From assembly GCA_003242085.1 (NCBI GenBank), contig QBML01000006.1:85541-149540 (forward strand): 64,000 nucleotides of DNA. Direction: 5' to 3'. Origin of the DNA: Pseudanabaena frigida. Lineage in GTDB: Bacteria; Cyanobacteriota; Cyanobacteriia; Pseudanabaenales; Pseudanabaenaceae. The translations under genes and the position numbers were made by a program. The notes under the pieces were generated by a model, which ran no database searches, was not told the DNA's origin, and saw only the letters and a program-made list of their open reading frames with translations. Positions 16,069 to 25,012 of the stretch are shown in pieces. Positions within the stretch are counted from its first letter, which is position 1. Each line of letters begins with the position of its first letter.

Positions 16069-17421
16069 ATGCGACTCATGCAACTTATCAAAAGTTTCAT
16101 GCCTAAAGGCTGGCAGAAATATAGTCTTAGTCATAACTTTAGACAATTGTGGCGATCGCGCAAGCAGTTTTTGTCATTTCTTTTTAGCGTAACTTTTGTC
16201 ACGACGCTAATTTTACATAACGCGATTCCTGCATTGCTAGGAAACGATCGGGCGATCGCGCAGACAAAACCACAAATAAAACTACTAGTCCCACAGTTAA
16301 AGCAACCTGTTATCCCACCTAGTCCGCCAATCAACCAACCCGTAGACAAGCGTCAAGAGATTCGCGGCGTATGGTTAACCAGTAATGACTTTACGATGTT
16401 TAGCGATCGCAAACAGCTAGGGGAAGCTCTCCAACAACTCAAGCAACTAAACTTTAATACAATTTATCCTGTCGTCTGGAACTCGGGCTATGTGATGTAT
16501 CCCAGCACCGTTGCTAAAGATGCTGGCATTCAGCCCTTTGTCTATCGGGGTGATCGAGGTCAAGATATTGTCGCTGACATCATCGCGCAGGCACATCAGA
16601 ATAATTTATTAGTGATGCCTTGGTTTGAGTTTGGATTTATGGCTCCTCCTACATCGGAACTAGCAGTTACGCATCCTGATTGGCTGACGCAAGAACGCGA
16701 TGGCGATAAAACCTCAGTGACAGCCGCAGGGGAAGTTGCTTGGCTCAATCCTTTTCATCCCGAAGTTCAAAAGTTTCTAACAGAATTAGTTTTAGAAGCA
16801 GTCTCCAATTACGATCTTGATGGTATTCAGTTTGACGATCACACTAGCTTGCCGAAGACTTTTGGCTACGATCGCTACACTCTCAATCTTTATCGCCAAG
16901 AAATGAAAGAAGAAGCTCCTGCCGATCCTAACGATTCCGATTGGGTGCGTTGGCGAGCAAATAAGATTACTGCATTTATGGCTAGACTGAACAAAGCTGT
17001 AAAGCAAAGAAAACCCAACGCAATTTTCTCAGTATCTCCTAACTATTATGAGTTTGCTTATAAGCAGCAACTTCAGGACTGGCTGGGCTGGGTACGTCAA
17101 AATATTGTCGATGAATTAATTGTGCAGGTATATCGCACTGATTTAGATGATTTTCGCTCTCAAGTTAGTCGTCCTGAAATTGTGGAAGTCCAAAATAAAA
17201 TTTCTACAGGTATTGGAGTTCTATCTGGACTGCGTAACAGTAATGTACCGATGTCTAGAGTCTATTCTCAAGTTATCACTGCTCAAGAGCGCGGCTTAGG
17301 TATCTCTTTCTTCTATTACAAAAGTCTATGGGGCTACGGGCCAGAATCAGCTAGCGATCGCCAAAAAGAGATTCAATATCTCTTCCGTAATCCTGCACCA
17401 AGACTTGCGAATACGAATTGA
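16069..17421 (+). CDS. GH10-like (DUF187/GHL10) glycosyl hydrolase, secreted or membrane-anchored
   Basis: This 450-aa protein has a basic N-terminus and a hydrophobic segment (FLFSVTFVTTLILHNAIPALL, about residues 37-57, written here with its flanks), which suggests export. The rest is a TIM-barrel domain of the family-10-like glycosylhydrolase type: EIRGVWLTSND, VYPVVW-like strand, MPWFEFGF, DGIQFDDH. These cyanobacterial proteins probably act on cell-wall or extracellular polysaccharide, but the substrate is unknown. It is divergent from alr and followed by two long hairpins. Confidence 0.8.
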   Translation: MRLMQLIKSFMPKGWQKYSLSHNFRQLWRSRKQFLSFLFSVTFVTTLILHNAIPALLGNDRAIAQTKPQIKLLVPQLKQPVIPPSPPINQPVDKRQEIRGVWLTSNDFTMFSDRKQLGEALQQLKQLNFNTIYPVVWNSGYVMYPSTVAKDAGIQPFVYRGDRGQDIVADIIAQAHQNNLLVMPWFEFGFMAPPTSELAVTHPDWLTQERDGDKTSVTAAGEVAWLNPFHPEVQKFLTELVLEAVSNYDLDGIQFDDHTSLPKTFGYDRYTLNLYRQEMKEEAPADPNDSDWVRWRANKITAFMARLNKAVKQRKPNAIFSVSPNYYEFAYKQQLQDWLGWVRQNIVDELIVQVYRTDLDDFRSQVSRPEIVEVQNKISTGIGVLSGLRNSNVPMSRVYSQVITAQERGLGISFFYYKSLWGYGPESASDRQKEIQYLFRNPAPRLANTN

Positions 17422-17452
17422 TCATAAGGATTTGGTTTGATAGGACAAAATC

Positions 17453-17505
17453 AAAATCCACAGGAGAGTTGTAGCGCTAAATGATGCTACTCTCCTGTGG
17501 ATTTT
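17453..17505. repeat. Intergenic hairpin (16-bp outer stem)
   Basis: A 16-bp perfect outer stem (AAAATCCACAGGAGAG and its complement) encloses an inner GTAGC/GCTAC stem after a 3-nt bulge. It is preceded by TAGGACAAAATC, a flank seen at other copies. Confidence 0.85.
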
Positions 17506-17533
17506 ACAGCGCTTTGCGCTCAAACCCAAACCC

Positions 17534-17578
17534 AGATATTTTTGAAAGTGTTGCTTCGCAACACTTTCAAAAATATCT
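17534..17578. repeat. Intergenic hairpin (21-bp perfect stem, TTC loop)
   Basis: AGATATTTTTGAAAGTGTTGC pairs perfectly with its complement around TTC. The tip GCTTCGC matches the tips of other hairpins in the window. It lies between the GH10-like gene and the VanW-like gene, which end convergently. Confidence 0.9.
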
Positions 17579-17662
17579 AATGGTTCGTTTGATCGGTAAT
17601 TGCTGTAAGTGTTGATACACTTAGCAACAGCTATATATCGATCGTAATATTGAGATTAATCT

Positions 17663-18487
17663 TTATTTTCCAGCACTCAAGAGTGGAGAATACATCATTA
17701 AAGCGCAGTTCTCTGTAACAAACTCTTCATCTAGTAATTGGTTTGTATTGAAGTCGTATATTTTACGAAAAATTTGATTCTGACGTATGTATTGTCCTGC
17801 GATCGGCCCAGTTATTAGATGATTCCTTTCCAGAATTTCGTACTTATAGAGACTTCCTAAATCAGAACGAATCTCTCCAAATAAATGCTCATCAGTTAGC
17901 CATAAACAAAATTGATACTTGTGAGGTGTTTTGTTCTCAATTTGTAGATCGATGTAGTTGTATGACACTGTTGCTCCACTTCCAAACGGCAATGTCCGAT
18001 TCACATCAGGAAAAACATCATAGCTATGTCTCCATCTTTCTTTGATCGATAAAGGGGAATGTAAAGTCATCCAATAAATTAAGTTTGCCAGTAGGCAAAG
18101 TCCGCCGCCATATCCAGCACTAACTTTGCCATTATCTAAAACCATTCCCAACTTAAAGCCTCTTCTCTTGGTTGGATTCCCAACTAAATACCAAAAAGAA
18201 AAGACCTCTTCAGGTTGAATCACTAGACCATTGATACGCGCGATCGCTAGATGTAAGTTGTTGACTTTATTATATTGTAGCCACATATCCACATCTTTTA
18301 ATTGGCGCATCAGAATAGACTGATGCGTGAAGATTGGAATAGGCAAGCGATCGGGAAGAATTTCTGTAGAAAATTTTATACCAGAGAACAGCCAATCCCA
18401 TCGACGCTTGAGAATGTAGAAGTATCGCCCTAACCACAATCTCAATTTACTACGTTTTACGGTTGGTTGAAAATGATGGTTTTGCAT
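17663..18487 (-). CDS. VanW-domain protein
   Basis: From the ATG at 18487 the 274-aa product contains the VanW core: EEVFSFWYLVGNPTKRRGF, VSAGYGGGLCLLANLIYW, HSYDVFPDVNRTLPFGSGA. The function of VanW domains is unclear; they occur in cell-envelope proteins and in some vancomycin-resistance clusters. An upstream start at 18601 is rejected because its first codons would lie in an intergenic hairpin (18565-18617). Confidence 0.85.
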   Translation of the reverse strand: MQNHHFQPTVKRSKLRLWLGRYFYILKRRWDWLFSGIKFSTEILPDRLPIPIFTHQSILMRQLKDVDMWLQYNKVNNLHLAIARINGLVIQPEEVFSFWYLVGNPTKRRGFKLGMVLDNGKVSAGYGGGLCLLANLIYWMTLHSPLSIKERWRHSYDVFPDVNRTLPFGSGATVSYNYIDLQIENKTPHKYQFCLWLTDEHLFGEIRSDLGSLYKYEILERNHLITGPIAGQYIRQNQIFRKIYDFNTNQLLDEEFVTENCALMMYSPLLSAGK

Positions 18488-18564
18488 AGCCTTACTACAA
18501 AATCTTAGCCTTATTAATGTAAGGTTTGTGGCGTATATAGCTATAGCTATTTTAGTTAAGACGT

Positions 18565-18617
18565 AAAACCCAAAAGAGAGTTGCGGTGCTACGCGCCGCA
18601 ACTCTCTTTTGGGTTTT
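18565..18617. repeat. Intergenic hairpin (22-bp perfect stem)
   Basis: AAAACCCAAAAGAGAGTTGCGG pairs perfectly across a 9-nt loop. The flank TTTGTCCTAACATA follows. Its ends and left flank closely match the copy at 20522. Confidence 0.92.
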
Positions 18618-18657
18618 GGGTTTGTCCTAACATAACTTACATCTATATCTAGCGCAT

Positions 18658-18752
18658 CTATAGCAATCCTACTTCATTTATGAGATTAAACAGTTTGAGA
18701 AAGTTTACCCTGAAGTGGGGGCACTTTCTCAAACTGTTTAGGATTGCTATAG
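18658..18752. repeat. Interrupted long hairpin
   Basis: The left arm CTATAGCAATCCT plus AAACAGTTTGAGAAAGT pairs with a continuous right arm. A 17-nt segment (18671-18687) interrupts only the left arm. The loop is about 18 nt. Confidence 0.8.
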
Positions 18753-18783
18753 ATAATTTCATGACAATTTTGCAAATTAAAAA

Positions 18784-19677
18784 CTAATAAGCCCCATTTC
18801 CTACAGGCATATATTCTTGGATGAGGTTGCGCTGACTGACCCGATCGCCTTCGGCTAATAGGCGATCGCCTGCCTCTTTAAGAGTTCTCAAATCAAAGCT
18901 AGGCGGACGAAATTCTGGCAAAGCCTCAGTGCTATTAACTAACCGTAAAGACAAACGCTCTAGACCGATCTCATAGACAAACTTCCTTACCTGCTCGTCA
19001 TACAAACTCGATCGCAATGAGCCAAAGAAATCAATCGAGCGATCGGGATACATATCCACAAGCCGCTCAATTTCCCATTGCGGAATATTATCGGGTGCAA
19101 AAATGCCACTGACAATACCAATGCGATCGCTGCGATCGGGCATCCAGAAAAATTTCTCCATGCGTCCATCACGTACCAACGGAGCATACAAAGTTGAAAA
19201 ATCATTCCCCGTCACAATAATCGGTACGCGCCTGATCGGATTGCTGTCGTAGCTCCCTGGAAGCTGCACATTCGTTGGATTATCGGCAATATTCATCAGA
19301 GTGGCATTCACCAACTGTGTATTCACCGTATATTGCGTTGTCGTGTCAACCCGTCCCGCCCCTGCATCGAGATCGTTAATTAAGAGAGCGCACATCTTGC
19401 CCCGCACCTTCACCAATTCCGCCGCCTCACGATAGCGCATTCTAATCAATCGTGCAGGATCTCCCGCATCGGGACTTTCCAACTCTCCACCCGACATTCT
19501 AATCGGTTCAATACCAAGTTTCTCAAAAGCTAATTCACATTGAAATGACTTACCTTCACCTTTGCCTCCATGAATACCCAAAATCAGCGGCACAGTCACA
19601 TTGGGCAACTTCATGAAATTCTTAGCTAGATGTACAGCCAATTTATCCAAAAAGCGTGGTGAAATGTAATAAGACAT
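18784..19677 (-). CDS. rca: Rubisco-activase-type AAA+ ATPase, without SSUL domain
   Basis: This 297-aa AAA+ protein matches the Rubisco activase core: Walker A GIHGGKGEGKS (about residues 33-43), Walker B LLINDLDAGAG, and sensor region PIIVTGNDFSTLYAPLVRDGRMEKFFW. Activase removes inhibitory sugar phosphates from Rubisco. Beta-cyanobacterial activases often carry a C-terminal Rubisco-small-subunit-like domain. Here the protein stops soon after the AAA+ lid (RNLIQEYMPVGNGAY). It is a single gene followed by hairpins. Confidence 0.85.
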   Translation of the reverse strand: MSYYISPRFLDKLAVHLAKNFMKLPNVTVPLILGIHGGKGEGKSFQCELAFEKLGIEPIRMSGGELESPDAGDPARLIRMRYREAAELVKVRGKMCALLINDLDAGAGRVDTTTQYTVNTQLVNATLMNIADNPTNVQLPGSYDSNPIRRVPIIVTGNDFSTLYAPLVRDGRMEKFFWMPDRSDRIGIVSGIFAPDNIPQWEIERLVDMYPDRSIDFFGSLRSSLYDEQVRKFVYEIGLERLSLRLVNSTEALPEFRPPSFDLRTLKEAGDRLLAEGDRVSQRNLIQEYMPVGNGAY

Positions 19678-19771
19678 ACAGATTAATTTTGAGAACTATA
19701 AGCAATTTACCTTATTCCAAGTCTCTCTTTAGATCTCATTTTTGGGCAATGCGTTTACACGGTTCTAAAGT

Positions 19772-20443
19772 TCATAGTTGCAATGGGTTTCTAGGCTTTG
19801 CCCAAAATCCTTGAATTTCCTGAACCACTCTAGGATGAGTTCGTAGGGCAGAGTGATTCACTCCATTCAAACAAACAAAATGAGCGTGTTCGATCTTAGT
19901 GGACTCAACAGTGACCATTAAGTCCCATCCGCCGATAATATGCCCTGCTACAACTAATGTCGGAATTACAGCCGCAATCTTTTCTGCTAAATATCGTCTA
20001 TCTTCGCTAAGATGCTTAGCCATGCCAATTCTAAATCCCCAAGAGCTAATGATTTTGGCAAGGTCTGCACCACCAATGGGAGAGCCTAAAAGGATTAAAG
20101 ATTCAATACGATTCCACCATTCGGGATGGCGAGATAATACTTCTATCCAGATAACTCCACCGAGTGATGTAGCAATGATCCGAGCAGGTATATCTGGATA
20201 ATCCTGAAATGTTTGCTCGGCAGATTTAGCTACTTTTTGAATAAGCGGTGCGATCGCAAAATGAGTTTCAATAGAAAATCTAAATCTATCTGGTATGAAG
20301 GATGGTAAAGAGCCTAGATAAGGGGCAATGATTTTAGATTGTTGGGGAGCAACTTTTTTGGCTAGAACCTCCATAGCATAATTGCCGTCACTCATACCAT
20401 GCTGGGAAAATACTATAAGTTTGAATTTATTACTATTTGTCAT
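19772..20443 (-). CDS. Alpha/beta-hydrolase-like protein
   Basis: The 223-aa protein has an alpha/beta hydrolase layout: strand and oxyanion region IVFSQHGMSDGN, nucleophile elbow IIATSLGG, and a late histidine in NGVNHSALRTHP. The elbow reads ATSLG rather than the usual GxSxG, but the serine remains. Substrate unknown. Same strand and 94 nt upstream of the Rubisco activase gene. Confidence 0.7.
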   Translation of the reverse strand: MTNSNKFKLIVFSQHGMSDGNYAMEVLAKKVAPQQSKIIAPYLGSLPSFIPDRFRFSIETHFAIAPLIQKVAKSAEQTFQDYPDIPARIIATSLGGVIWIEVLSRHPEWWNRIESLILLGSPIGGADLAKIISSWGFRIGMAKHLSEDRRYLAEKIAAVIPTLVVAGHIIGGWDLMVTVESTKIEHAHFVCLNGVNHSALRTHPRVVQEIQGFWAKPRNPLQL

Positions 20444-20521
20444 AATATATAATTTTCAGTTTTACAGCACTTTATGGTTATAGACCATATTGATATCTAT
20501 TGCCATTTTAGCTAAGACATC

Positions 20522-20572
20522 AAACCCAAAAGAGAGGTGAGGTGCTCCGCACCTCACCTCTCTTTTGGGTTT
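20522..20572. repeat. Intergenic hairpin (24-bp perfect stem, TCC loop)
   Basis: The arm begins AAACCCAAAAGAGAGG and ends GGTGC. The two arms are perfectly complementary over 24 bp around TCC. The left flank TTTTAGCTAAGACAT and right flank GTTTGTCTAACATA nearly match those at 18565. Confidence 0.93.
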
Positions 20573-20610
20573 GGGGTTTGTCTAACATAGATGTCATAGC
20601 TACACAAAAT

Positions 20611-20638
20611 AAAAAAGCCCGCCTAAGCGGGCTTTTTT
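20611..20638 (-). terminator. Intrinsic terminator after psbT
   Basis: On the minus strand, GCCCGC-TTAG-GCGGGC is followed by six T, 3 nt after the psbT stop codon. Confidence 0.9.
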
Positions 20639-20640
20639 AT

Positions 20641-20754
20641 TTACTTCTTATCTTTAGAGTTAGAGATAACCTTAGGAGGTTCGCGGAAGAAGATTGCAAA
20701 GAAGAACAAACCAATCAAACAAGCGAAAATAAAGGTATAAGTGAGAGCTTCCAT
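20641..20754 (-). CDS. psbT: Photosystem II protein T
   Basis: An ATG at 20754 opens a 37-codon frame, [20 protein letters not shown] followed by [17 protein letters not shown]. This is a single membrane span with the typical PsbT REPPK segment. PsbT sits at the photosystem II dimer interface. It follows psbB by 6 nt, the conserved psbB-psbT order, and a strong terminator follows. Confidence 0.95.
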   Translation of the reverse strand: MEALTYTFIFACLIGLFFFAIFFREPPKVISNSKDKK

Positions 20755-20760
20755 TAGATA

Positions 20761-22290
20761 CTATGCCTCAACAGCGCGAGTAGTTTTGTCGCCAACTTTT
20801 TGGAATGCGCCCCATTCAACTTGCTCTTCGCTGAGTTCTGGATCAACGCCAGCAAATACATCGCGGAACAAGGTGCGAGCACCATGCCAAATGTGACCAA
20901 AGAAGAAGAACAGTGCAAATACAGCATGTCCAAAGGTAAACCAACCACGAGGGCTAGTACGGAATACACCGTCAGAGTTATTCTTTTCTTGATCGAATTC
21001 AAAGATTTCGCCTAGCTGAGCTTGACGAGCATACTTCTTGACAGAAGGCGCATCGGTGAAGGTTTTACCACTTAACTGACCACCAACGAAGGAGACAGTT
21101 ACACCAGTTTGCTCAACACTGTACTTGGATTCAGCACGACGGAAAGGAATGTCAGCACGAACAACGCCATCTTCGTCTTGGAGAACTACAGGGAAAGTTT
21201 CAAAGAAGTTGGGCAGACGACGAACGCTAAGTTCACGACCTTCACCATCTTTGAAAATTGGATGTCCTTGCCAACCTTGAGCAATACCATCGCCATTGTT
21301 CATCGGACCAACGCGGAACAAGCCACCTTTTGCGGGGCTATTACCAACGTAGTCATAGAAAGCGAGTTTATCGGGAATTGTCGACCAAGCTTCATCAGCG
21401 CTCAAACCAGCATTCAAGCCAGTTTGCACGCGGCGAGAAATTTCTTGTTGGAATGCGTTGCTATCCCACTGATAGCGGGTAGGTCCAAATAATTCGATGG
21501 GGGTTGCAGCCGAGCCGTACCACATGGTTCCAGCAACAACGAAAGCTGCAAAGAATACCGCAGCAATACTGCTAGAGAGTACGGTTTCGATGTTACCCAT
21601 CCGCAACGCTTTGTACAAACGCTCTGGTGGACGCACAGTCAGGTGAAATAGACCTGCCACGATGCCAACGATACCCGCAGCAATGTGGTGAGCGGCAATA
21701 CCGCCTGCATTGAATGGGTTAAATCCGTTAGGTCCCCATTCAGGAGCAACTGGCCCAACGTGACCAGACAAGCCATAGGCATCAGAGATCCACATACCAG
21801 GACCAAAAAGACCTGTTTGGTGGAATGCACCGAAACCAAAGCAGAGTAAACCAGATAAGAAAAGGTGAATGCCGAACATCTTAGGTAAGTCTAGAGCAGG
21901 CTCACCAGTACGAGGATCTCTGAATAGTTCTAGATCCCAGTTAACCCAATGCCAGATTGCAGCAAGAAAGAGTAACCCAGAAAGGACGATGTGTGCCAAT
22001 GCAACACCTTCAAAAGACCAAAAACCTGGGTCAGCAACCTGCTCGCCAGTAATAGTCCAACCACTCCAAGAGTTGGTAATACCAAGACGGGTCATAAAAG
22101 GCATTACGAACATGCCTTGCCGCCACATGGGGTTGAGGACGGGGTCACTGGGGTCAAAAATTGCTAGCTCATAAAGTGCCATCGAGCCTGCCCACCCTGC
22201 TACGAGAGCAGTGTGCATCAGGTGCGTGGCAATCAGTCTTCCTGGATCGTTCAGGAGAACTGTATGCACTCGATACCAGGGTAATCCCAT
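20761..22290 (-). CDS. psbB: Photosystem II CP47 chlorophyll apoprotein
   Basis: This 509-aa protein is full-length CP47, starting [20 protein letters not shown]. Its histidine-bearing membrane segments bind the inner-antenna chlorophylls. The large lumenal loop and the C-terminal [20 protein letters not shown] are conserved. It forms a unit with psbT immediately downstream and is probably light-regulated. About 200 bp of AT-rich leader precede it. Confidence 0.98.
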   Translation of the reverse strand: MGLPWYRVHTVLLNDPGRLIATHLMHTALVAGWAGSMALYELAIFDPSDPVLNPMWRQGMFVMPFMTRLGITNSWSGWTITGEQVADPGFWSFEGVALAHIVLSGLLFLAAIWHWVNWDLELFRDPRTGEPALDLPKMFGIHLFLSGLLCFGFGAFHQTGLFGPGMWISDAYGLSGHVGPVAPEWGPNGFNPFNAGGIAAHHIAAGIVGIVAGLFHLTVRPPERLYKALRMGNIETVLSSSIAAVFFAAFVVAGTMWYGSAATPIELFGPTRYQWDSNAFQQEISRRVQTGLNAGLSADEAWSTIPDKLAFYDYVGNSPAKGGLFRVGPMNNGDGIAQGWQGHPIFKDGEGRELSVRRLPNFFETFPVVLQDEDGVVRADIPFRRAESKYSVEQTGVTVSFVGGQLSGKTFTDAPSVKKYARQAQLGEIFEFDQEKNNSDGVFRTSPRGWFTFGHAVFALFFFFGHIWHGARTLFRDVFAGVDPELSEEQVEWGAFQKVGDKTTRAVEA

Positions 22291-22493
22291 TGCAAATGTT
22301 CCTTAATCTATGTAGTGAGTAAGATCTTAACGATTCTTAATTTTAATTTATGATAATTGATCCTGACTTAGGTAACTACTCAAATACCTTAGGTAATGTA
22401 AGTAAATACCTTCTTCAGAAGCGTAAAACCAATCTAGTTATTTTATTTGTAACATCATAATAAACTATTCCTTCCGATTGATTGCGACAAAAC

Positions 22494-22536
22494 CCAAAAA
22501 CTAAGAGCGGTGCTTTGCGGCGCTCTTAGTTTTTGG
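22494..22536. repeat. Intergenic hairpin reaching into the 3' end of glyK
   Basis: A 16-bp stem, CCAAAAACTAAGAGCG, closes around GTGCTTTGCGG. The right arm contains the last two sense codons and the stop of glyK, so the repeat set this gene's end or acts as its terminator. Confidence 0.88.
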
Positions 22537-23665
22537 CATAAATTCTTACTGGTAAGTGCGATCGCGAAATTTCCACAATTAAATTTACTAGTGAGCGATC
22601 GCTACTTAAATTTTTACCGATCGGAGCGCCCAAAAGTCGATCCTCGCTGGCAATCATACGGGGGAAGAACAGTTCGGGGTGGAGTGCTTTCCAAAAATAT
22701 TTGACAAATTGGGTAACTTCATCGTCGCTCATACCTGTTTTTCTAGAATTAAATAGCTTGCGTTCTGCTTCAATGCGCCATTGCAAACTGTAGTTGTAAT
22801 CTTCAGGGACAAGGACAATTAAACTGTCAAGATAGTCCCACATTGGCAAATAGTCATAGAGATAGGCGTTACATTCGAGTGCAAATTCGCGATCTTCTTC
22901 TGACAAAATTGGCGGGATAAAATTGCGAAATGCCGAAATTGGTAAAGGATGCATTCCCACAAACCAACCTTCAAATAAAACAATATCTGCACCATAGGAA
23001 ATTTCGGGTTCAGTGCGATCGCCTGAGCCATTATGTAGAGATTTATCAAAGCGGGGAATGGCGATCGGTTGTGGACTATCTGGGCGATCGCGCAATTGTT
23101 GCAAAACCTGAATGCCCAAATTAATATCATGGGTGCTAGGGGGACCTCGCCAAATTAAGTATGGACGACGCTCTCGTAGTTTTTGGCGATTGGCGTGAGT
23201 TTTATATAAATCGTCAAGGGAAATCCTTAAAAAAGTTTTGCCAAGATGCGGCAATAAAACACTTAAGACTATACCTAGAGTTGTTTTGCCTGTGCCTTGT
23301 CCACCCAATAAGCCTTGGATCAAAGAGCGCCCCATTTGCTGTTGCTGATTAGCGAGGCGTTGTGCTAGAGGGAGCCAATAGTACCAAAGAAGAGGAAATA
23401 TTACATCGGATGGCTCGAGCTGAATATTGTGAACGCTCAGACTTTGTGAAATTTCTGGGTAAACTCGTCGTAATAATTGCGATCGCTGTTGAACAATTAC
23501 GTCAATTTCATCGGCATCTAAATTACGGAGACATTTAAAACCTAAGACCTGAAAGCGATCGTAGCTATCTAATAAATCTCGTCTTAGGCAATCGCGATCG
23601 GATATGGATAGGATCTGACCCTGAGCAATTAGTTCAAAAATTCTTATAAGTACTTTTTCGATCAT
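22526..23665 (-). CDS. glyK: D-glycerate 3-kinase
   Basis: This 379-aa protein has a P-loop LLGGQGTGKTTLG (about residues 118-130) and the plant/cyanobacterial glycerate kinase features SLDDLYKTHANRQKL, WRGPPSTHDI and VLFEGWFVGMHPL. It phosphorylates D-glycerate to 3-phosphoglycerate, the last step of photorespiration. Monocistronic on the minus strand; the stop codon falls inside a hairpin repeat. Confidence 0.9.
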   Translation of the reverse strand: MIEKVLIRIFELIAQGQILSISDRDCLRRDLLDSYDRFQVLGFKCLRNLDADEIDVIVQQRSQLLRRVYPEISQSLSVHNIQLEPSDVIFPLLWYYWLPLAQRLANQQQQMGRSLIQGLLGGQGTGKTTLGIVLSVLLPHLGKTFLRISLDDLYKTHANRQKLRERRPYLIWRGPPSTHDINLGIQVLQQLRDRPDSPQPIAIPRFDKSLHNGSGDRTEPEISYGADIVLFEGWFVGMHPLPISAFRNFIPPILSEEDREFALECNAYLYDYLPMWDYLDSLIVLVPEDYNYSLQWRIEAERKLFNSRKTGMSDDEVTQFVKYFWKALHPELFFPRMIASEDRLLGAPIGKNLSSDRSLVNLIVEISRSHLPVRIYAKN

Positions 23666-23874
23666 TTCCTTATCAAATCAAGCTTCTGCATGATTTAAGT
23701 CATTGGTCGGCTATACAGATTACAAATTTACAAAAATTAAGCTATTAATTAACAATTATTTAACATAGAATGATCCTGTAAGTAATTATACGCAAGCTCC
23801 TCCACAAAAATGGCATGTAGTTACTTACATTCAAAATTAGTTAGTCCATTACTAAACATCAAAAAATTACAACT

Positions 23875-24261
23875 ATGAACTTGAAAGCTCTCCTGATTGT
23901 TGCAAGCCTTGGTTTATCTGCTGGCCTAGCTTCTTGTGCTTCTGAAACCCCAACCCCACCTGCTGCAACGCCTGCTGCAACTTCTGCTCCTTCTGCTAAG
24001 CCTGATGCAATGGCTAAACCTGATGCTGCAAAAAAAGATAAGGCTGGTGATGCAATGAAGCCTGATGCAATGGCTAAGCCTGACGCTGCTAAGGATGCTA
24101 AACCAGATGCAATGGCTAAGCCCGATGCTGCTAAAGATAAGGCTGGGGATGCAATGAAGCCAGATGCAATGGCTAAGCCAGACGCAATGAAGCCTGATGC
24201 TGCTAAAGATGCTAAGCCTGCAGATGCAATGGCTAAGCCTGATGCTACCAAAAAGCCTTAG
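23875..24261 (+). CDS. KPDA-repeat lipoprotein
   Basis: The 128-aa product starts with a lipoprotein signal (MNLKALLIVASLGLSAG, lipobox LASC with Cys about residue 21). A short Pro/Ala/Thr linker follows, then about ten units built on the words AMAKPDA, AAKDAKPDA and DKAGDAMKPDA. The repeats are low-complexity, rich in Lys, Pro, Asp and Ala, with no known domain. A periplasmic lipid-anchored spacer or protein-interaction tail is plausible. A hairpin 62 nt later could end the transcript. Confidence 0.8.
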   Translation: MNLKALLIVASLGLSAGLASCASETPTPPAATPAATSAPSAKPDAMAKPDAAKKDKAGDAMKPDAMAKPDAAKDAKPDAMAKPDAAKDKAGDAMKPDAMAKPDAMKPDAAKDAKPADAMAKPDATKKP

Positions 24262-24322
24262 TAGTTTCTAAACTTCATAAAAAAGTGGATAGTGCTGGCT
24301 AAATGCCCCACCTTAATGCTTT

Positions 24323-24371
24323 AACCTAAAAAGGGGAGAGGGCGCTTTGCGCCCTCTCCCCTTTTTAGGTT
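24323..24371. repeat. Intergenic hairpin (23-bp perfect stem, TTT loop)
   Basis: The arm AACCTAAAAAGGGGAGAGGG ends CGC and pairs perfectly around TTT. It follows the KPDA lipoprotein gene and is flanked by TATTGCTATAG. Confidence 0.92.
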
Positions 24372-24416
24372 TTTATATTGCTATAGAATTTATGTGGAAG
24401 TTTATTAAGAGTAGCC

Positions 24417-25010
24417 ATGAGATCGATAACTTCAAAGCCGATCCAAAATCTGGCAACTAAGGTTTTTCATTGGGTTAGCCTCATTAGTTTGTTTCTAATG
24501 ATGACTAGTGGCTTACAAATTTATAATGCTAATCCTGTGTTTGGAGGTCGTGCAGGTATTCATATCCCACCAATTTTAGGATTAGGGGGCTGGTTAGCTG
24601 GTGGGAGGCATTGGCACTTTGCGATGATGTGGATATTTGCTCTGAATTTATTGTGGTTCGGTGTATACGTTTTGCTGACTCGGCGCTGGCGACATCGTTA
24701 TGTAAGCAACAAAGATGTTAAGGCCTTACTAGTTAGTCAAAATACCAAGCGCAAAAACTATGCTTGGCATCGCTTGGTTTATACATTGCTGATTCCGATC
24801 TTGTTGTTATCTATATTTACGGGTGTCGGGATGTATAAGCCGGCTCAGTTTTATTGGATTGTCGATAGTTTTGGTGGCTGGGATGCTTTGAGAATCACTC
24901 ACTTTATGGCAGTGCCGATTACACTGATCTTAGGTAGTATTCATTCACAATTGGGGCGCAAAGTGGGCGGCGATCGCTTGCTTGATTCAATGTTTTGGAC
25001 GGATAACTAA
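24417..25010 (+). CDS. Membrane cytochrome b561/thiosulfate-reductase-type b subunit
   Basis: The 197-aa protein has about four membrane spans with histidines at typical haem-ligand positions (VFHWVSLISL, HWHFAMMW, AWHRLVYTLL, RITHFMAVPI). It probably passes electrons from the quinone pool to the molybdopterin enzyme encoded 2 nt downstream, as in other sulfite-oxidase-family systems with membrane haem partners. The donor and acceptor here are inferred. Confidence 0.8.
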   Translation: MRSITSKPIQNLATKVFHWVSLISLFLMMTSGLQIYNANPVFGGRAGIHIPPILGLGGWLAGGRHWHFAMMWIFALNLLWFGVYVLLTRRWRHRYVSNKDVKALLVSQNTKRKNYAWHRLVYTLLIPILLLSIFTGVGMYKPAQFYWIVDSFGGWDALRITHFMAVPITLILGSIHSQLGRKVGGDRLLDSMFWTDN

Positions 25011-25012
25011 AA

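Noticed and set aside
18488..18601. N-terminal extension of the VanW-domain protein
   Set aside because: The extension would be encoded partly by an intergenic hairpin repeat; the ATG at 18487 fits better.
23859..24251. Long antisense open frame opposite the KPDA lipoprotein
   Set aside because: It is a low-complexity Ala/Ser/Gly shadow produced by the repeat codons on the plus strand; the plus strand has a proper lipoprotein signal.
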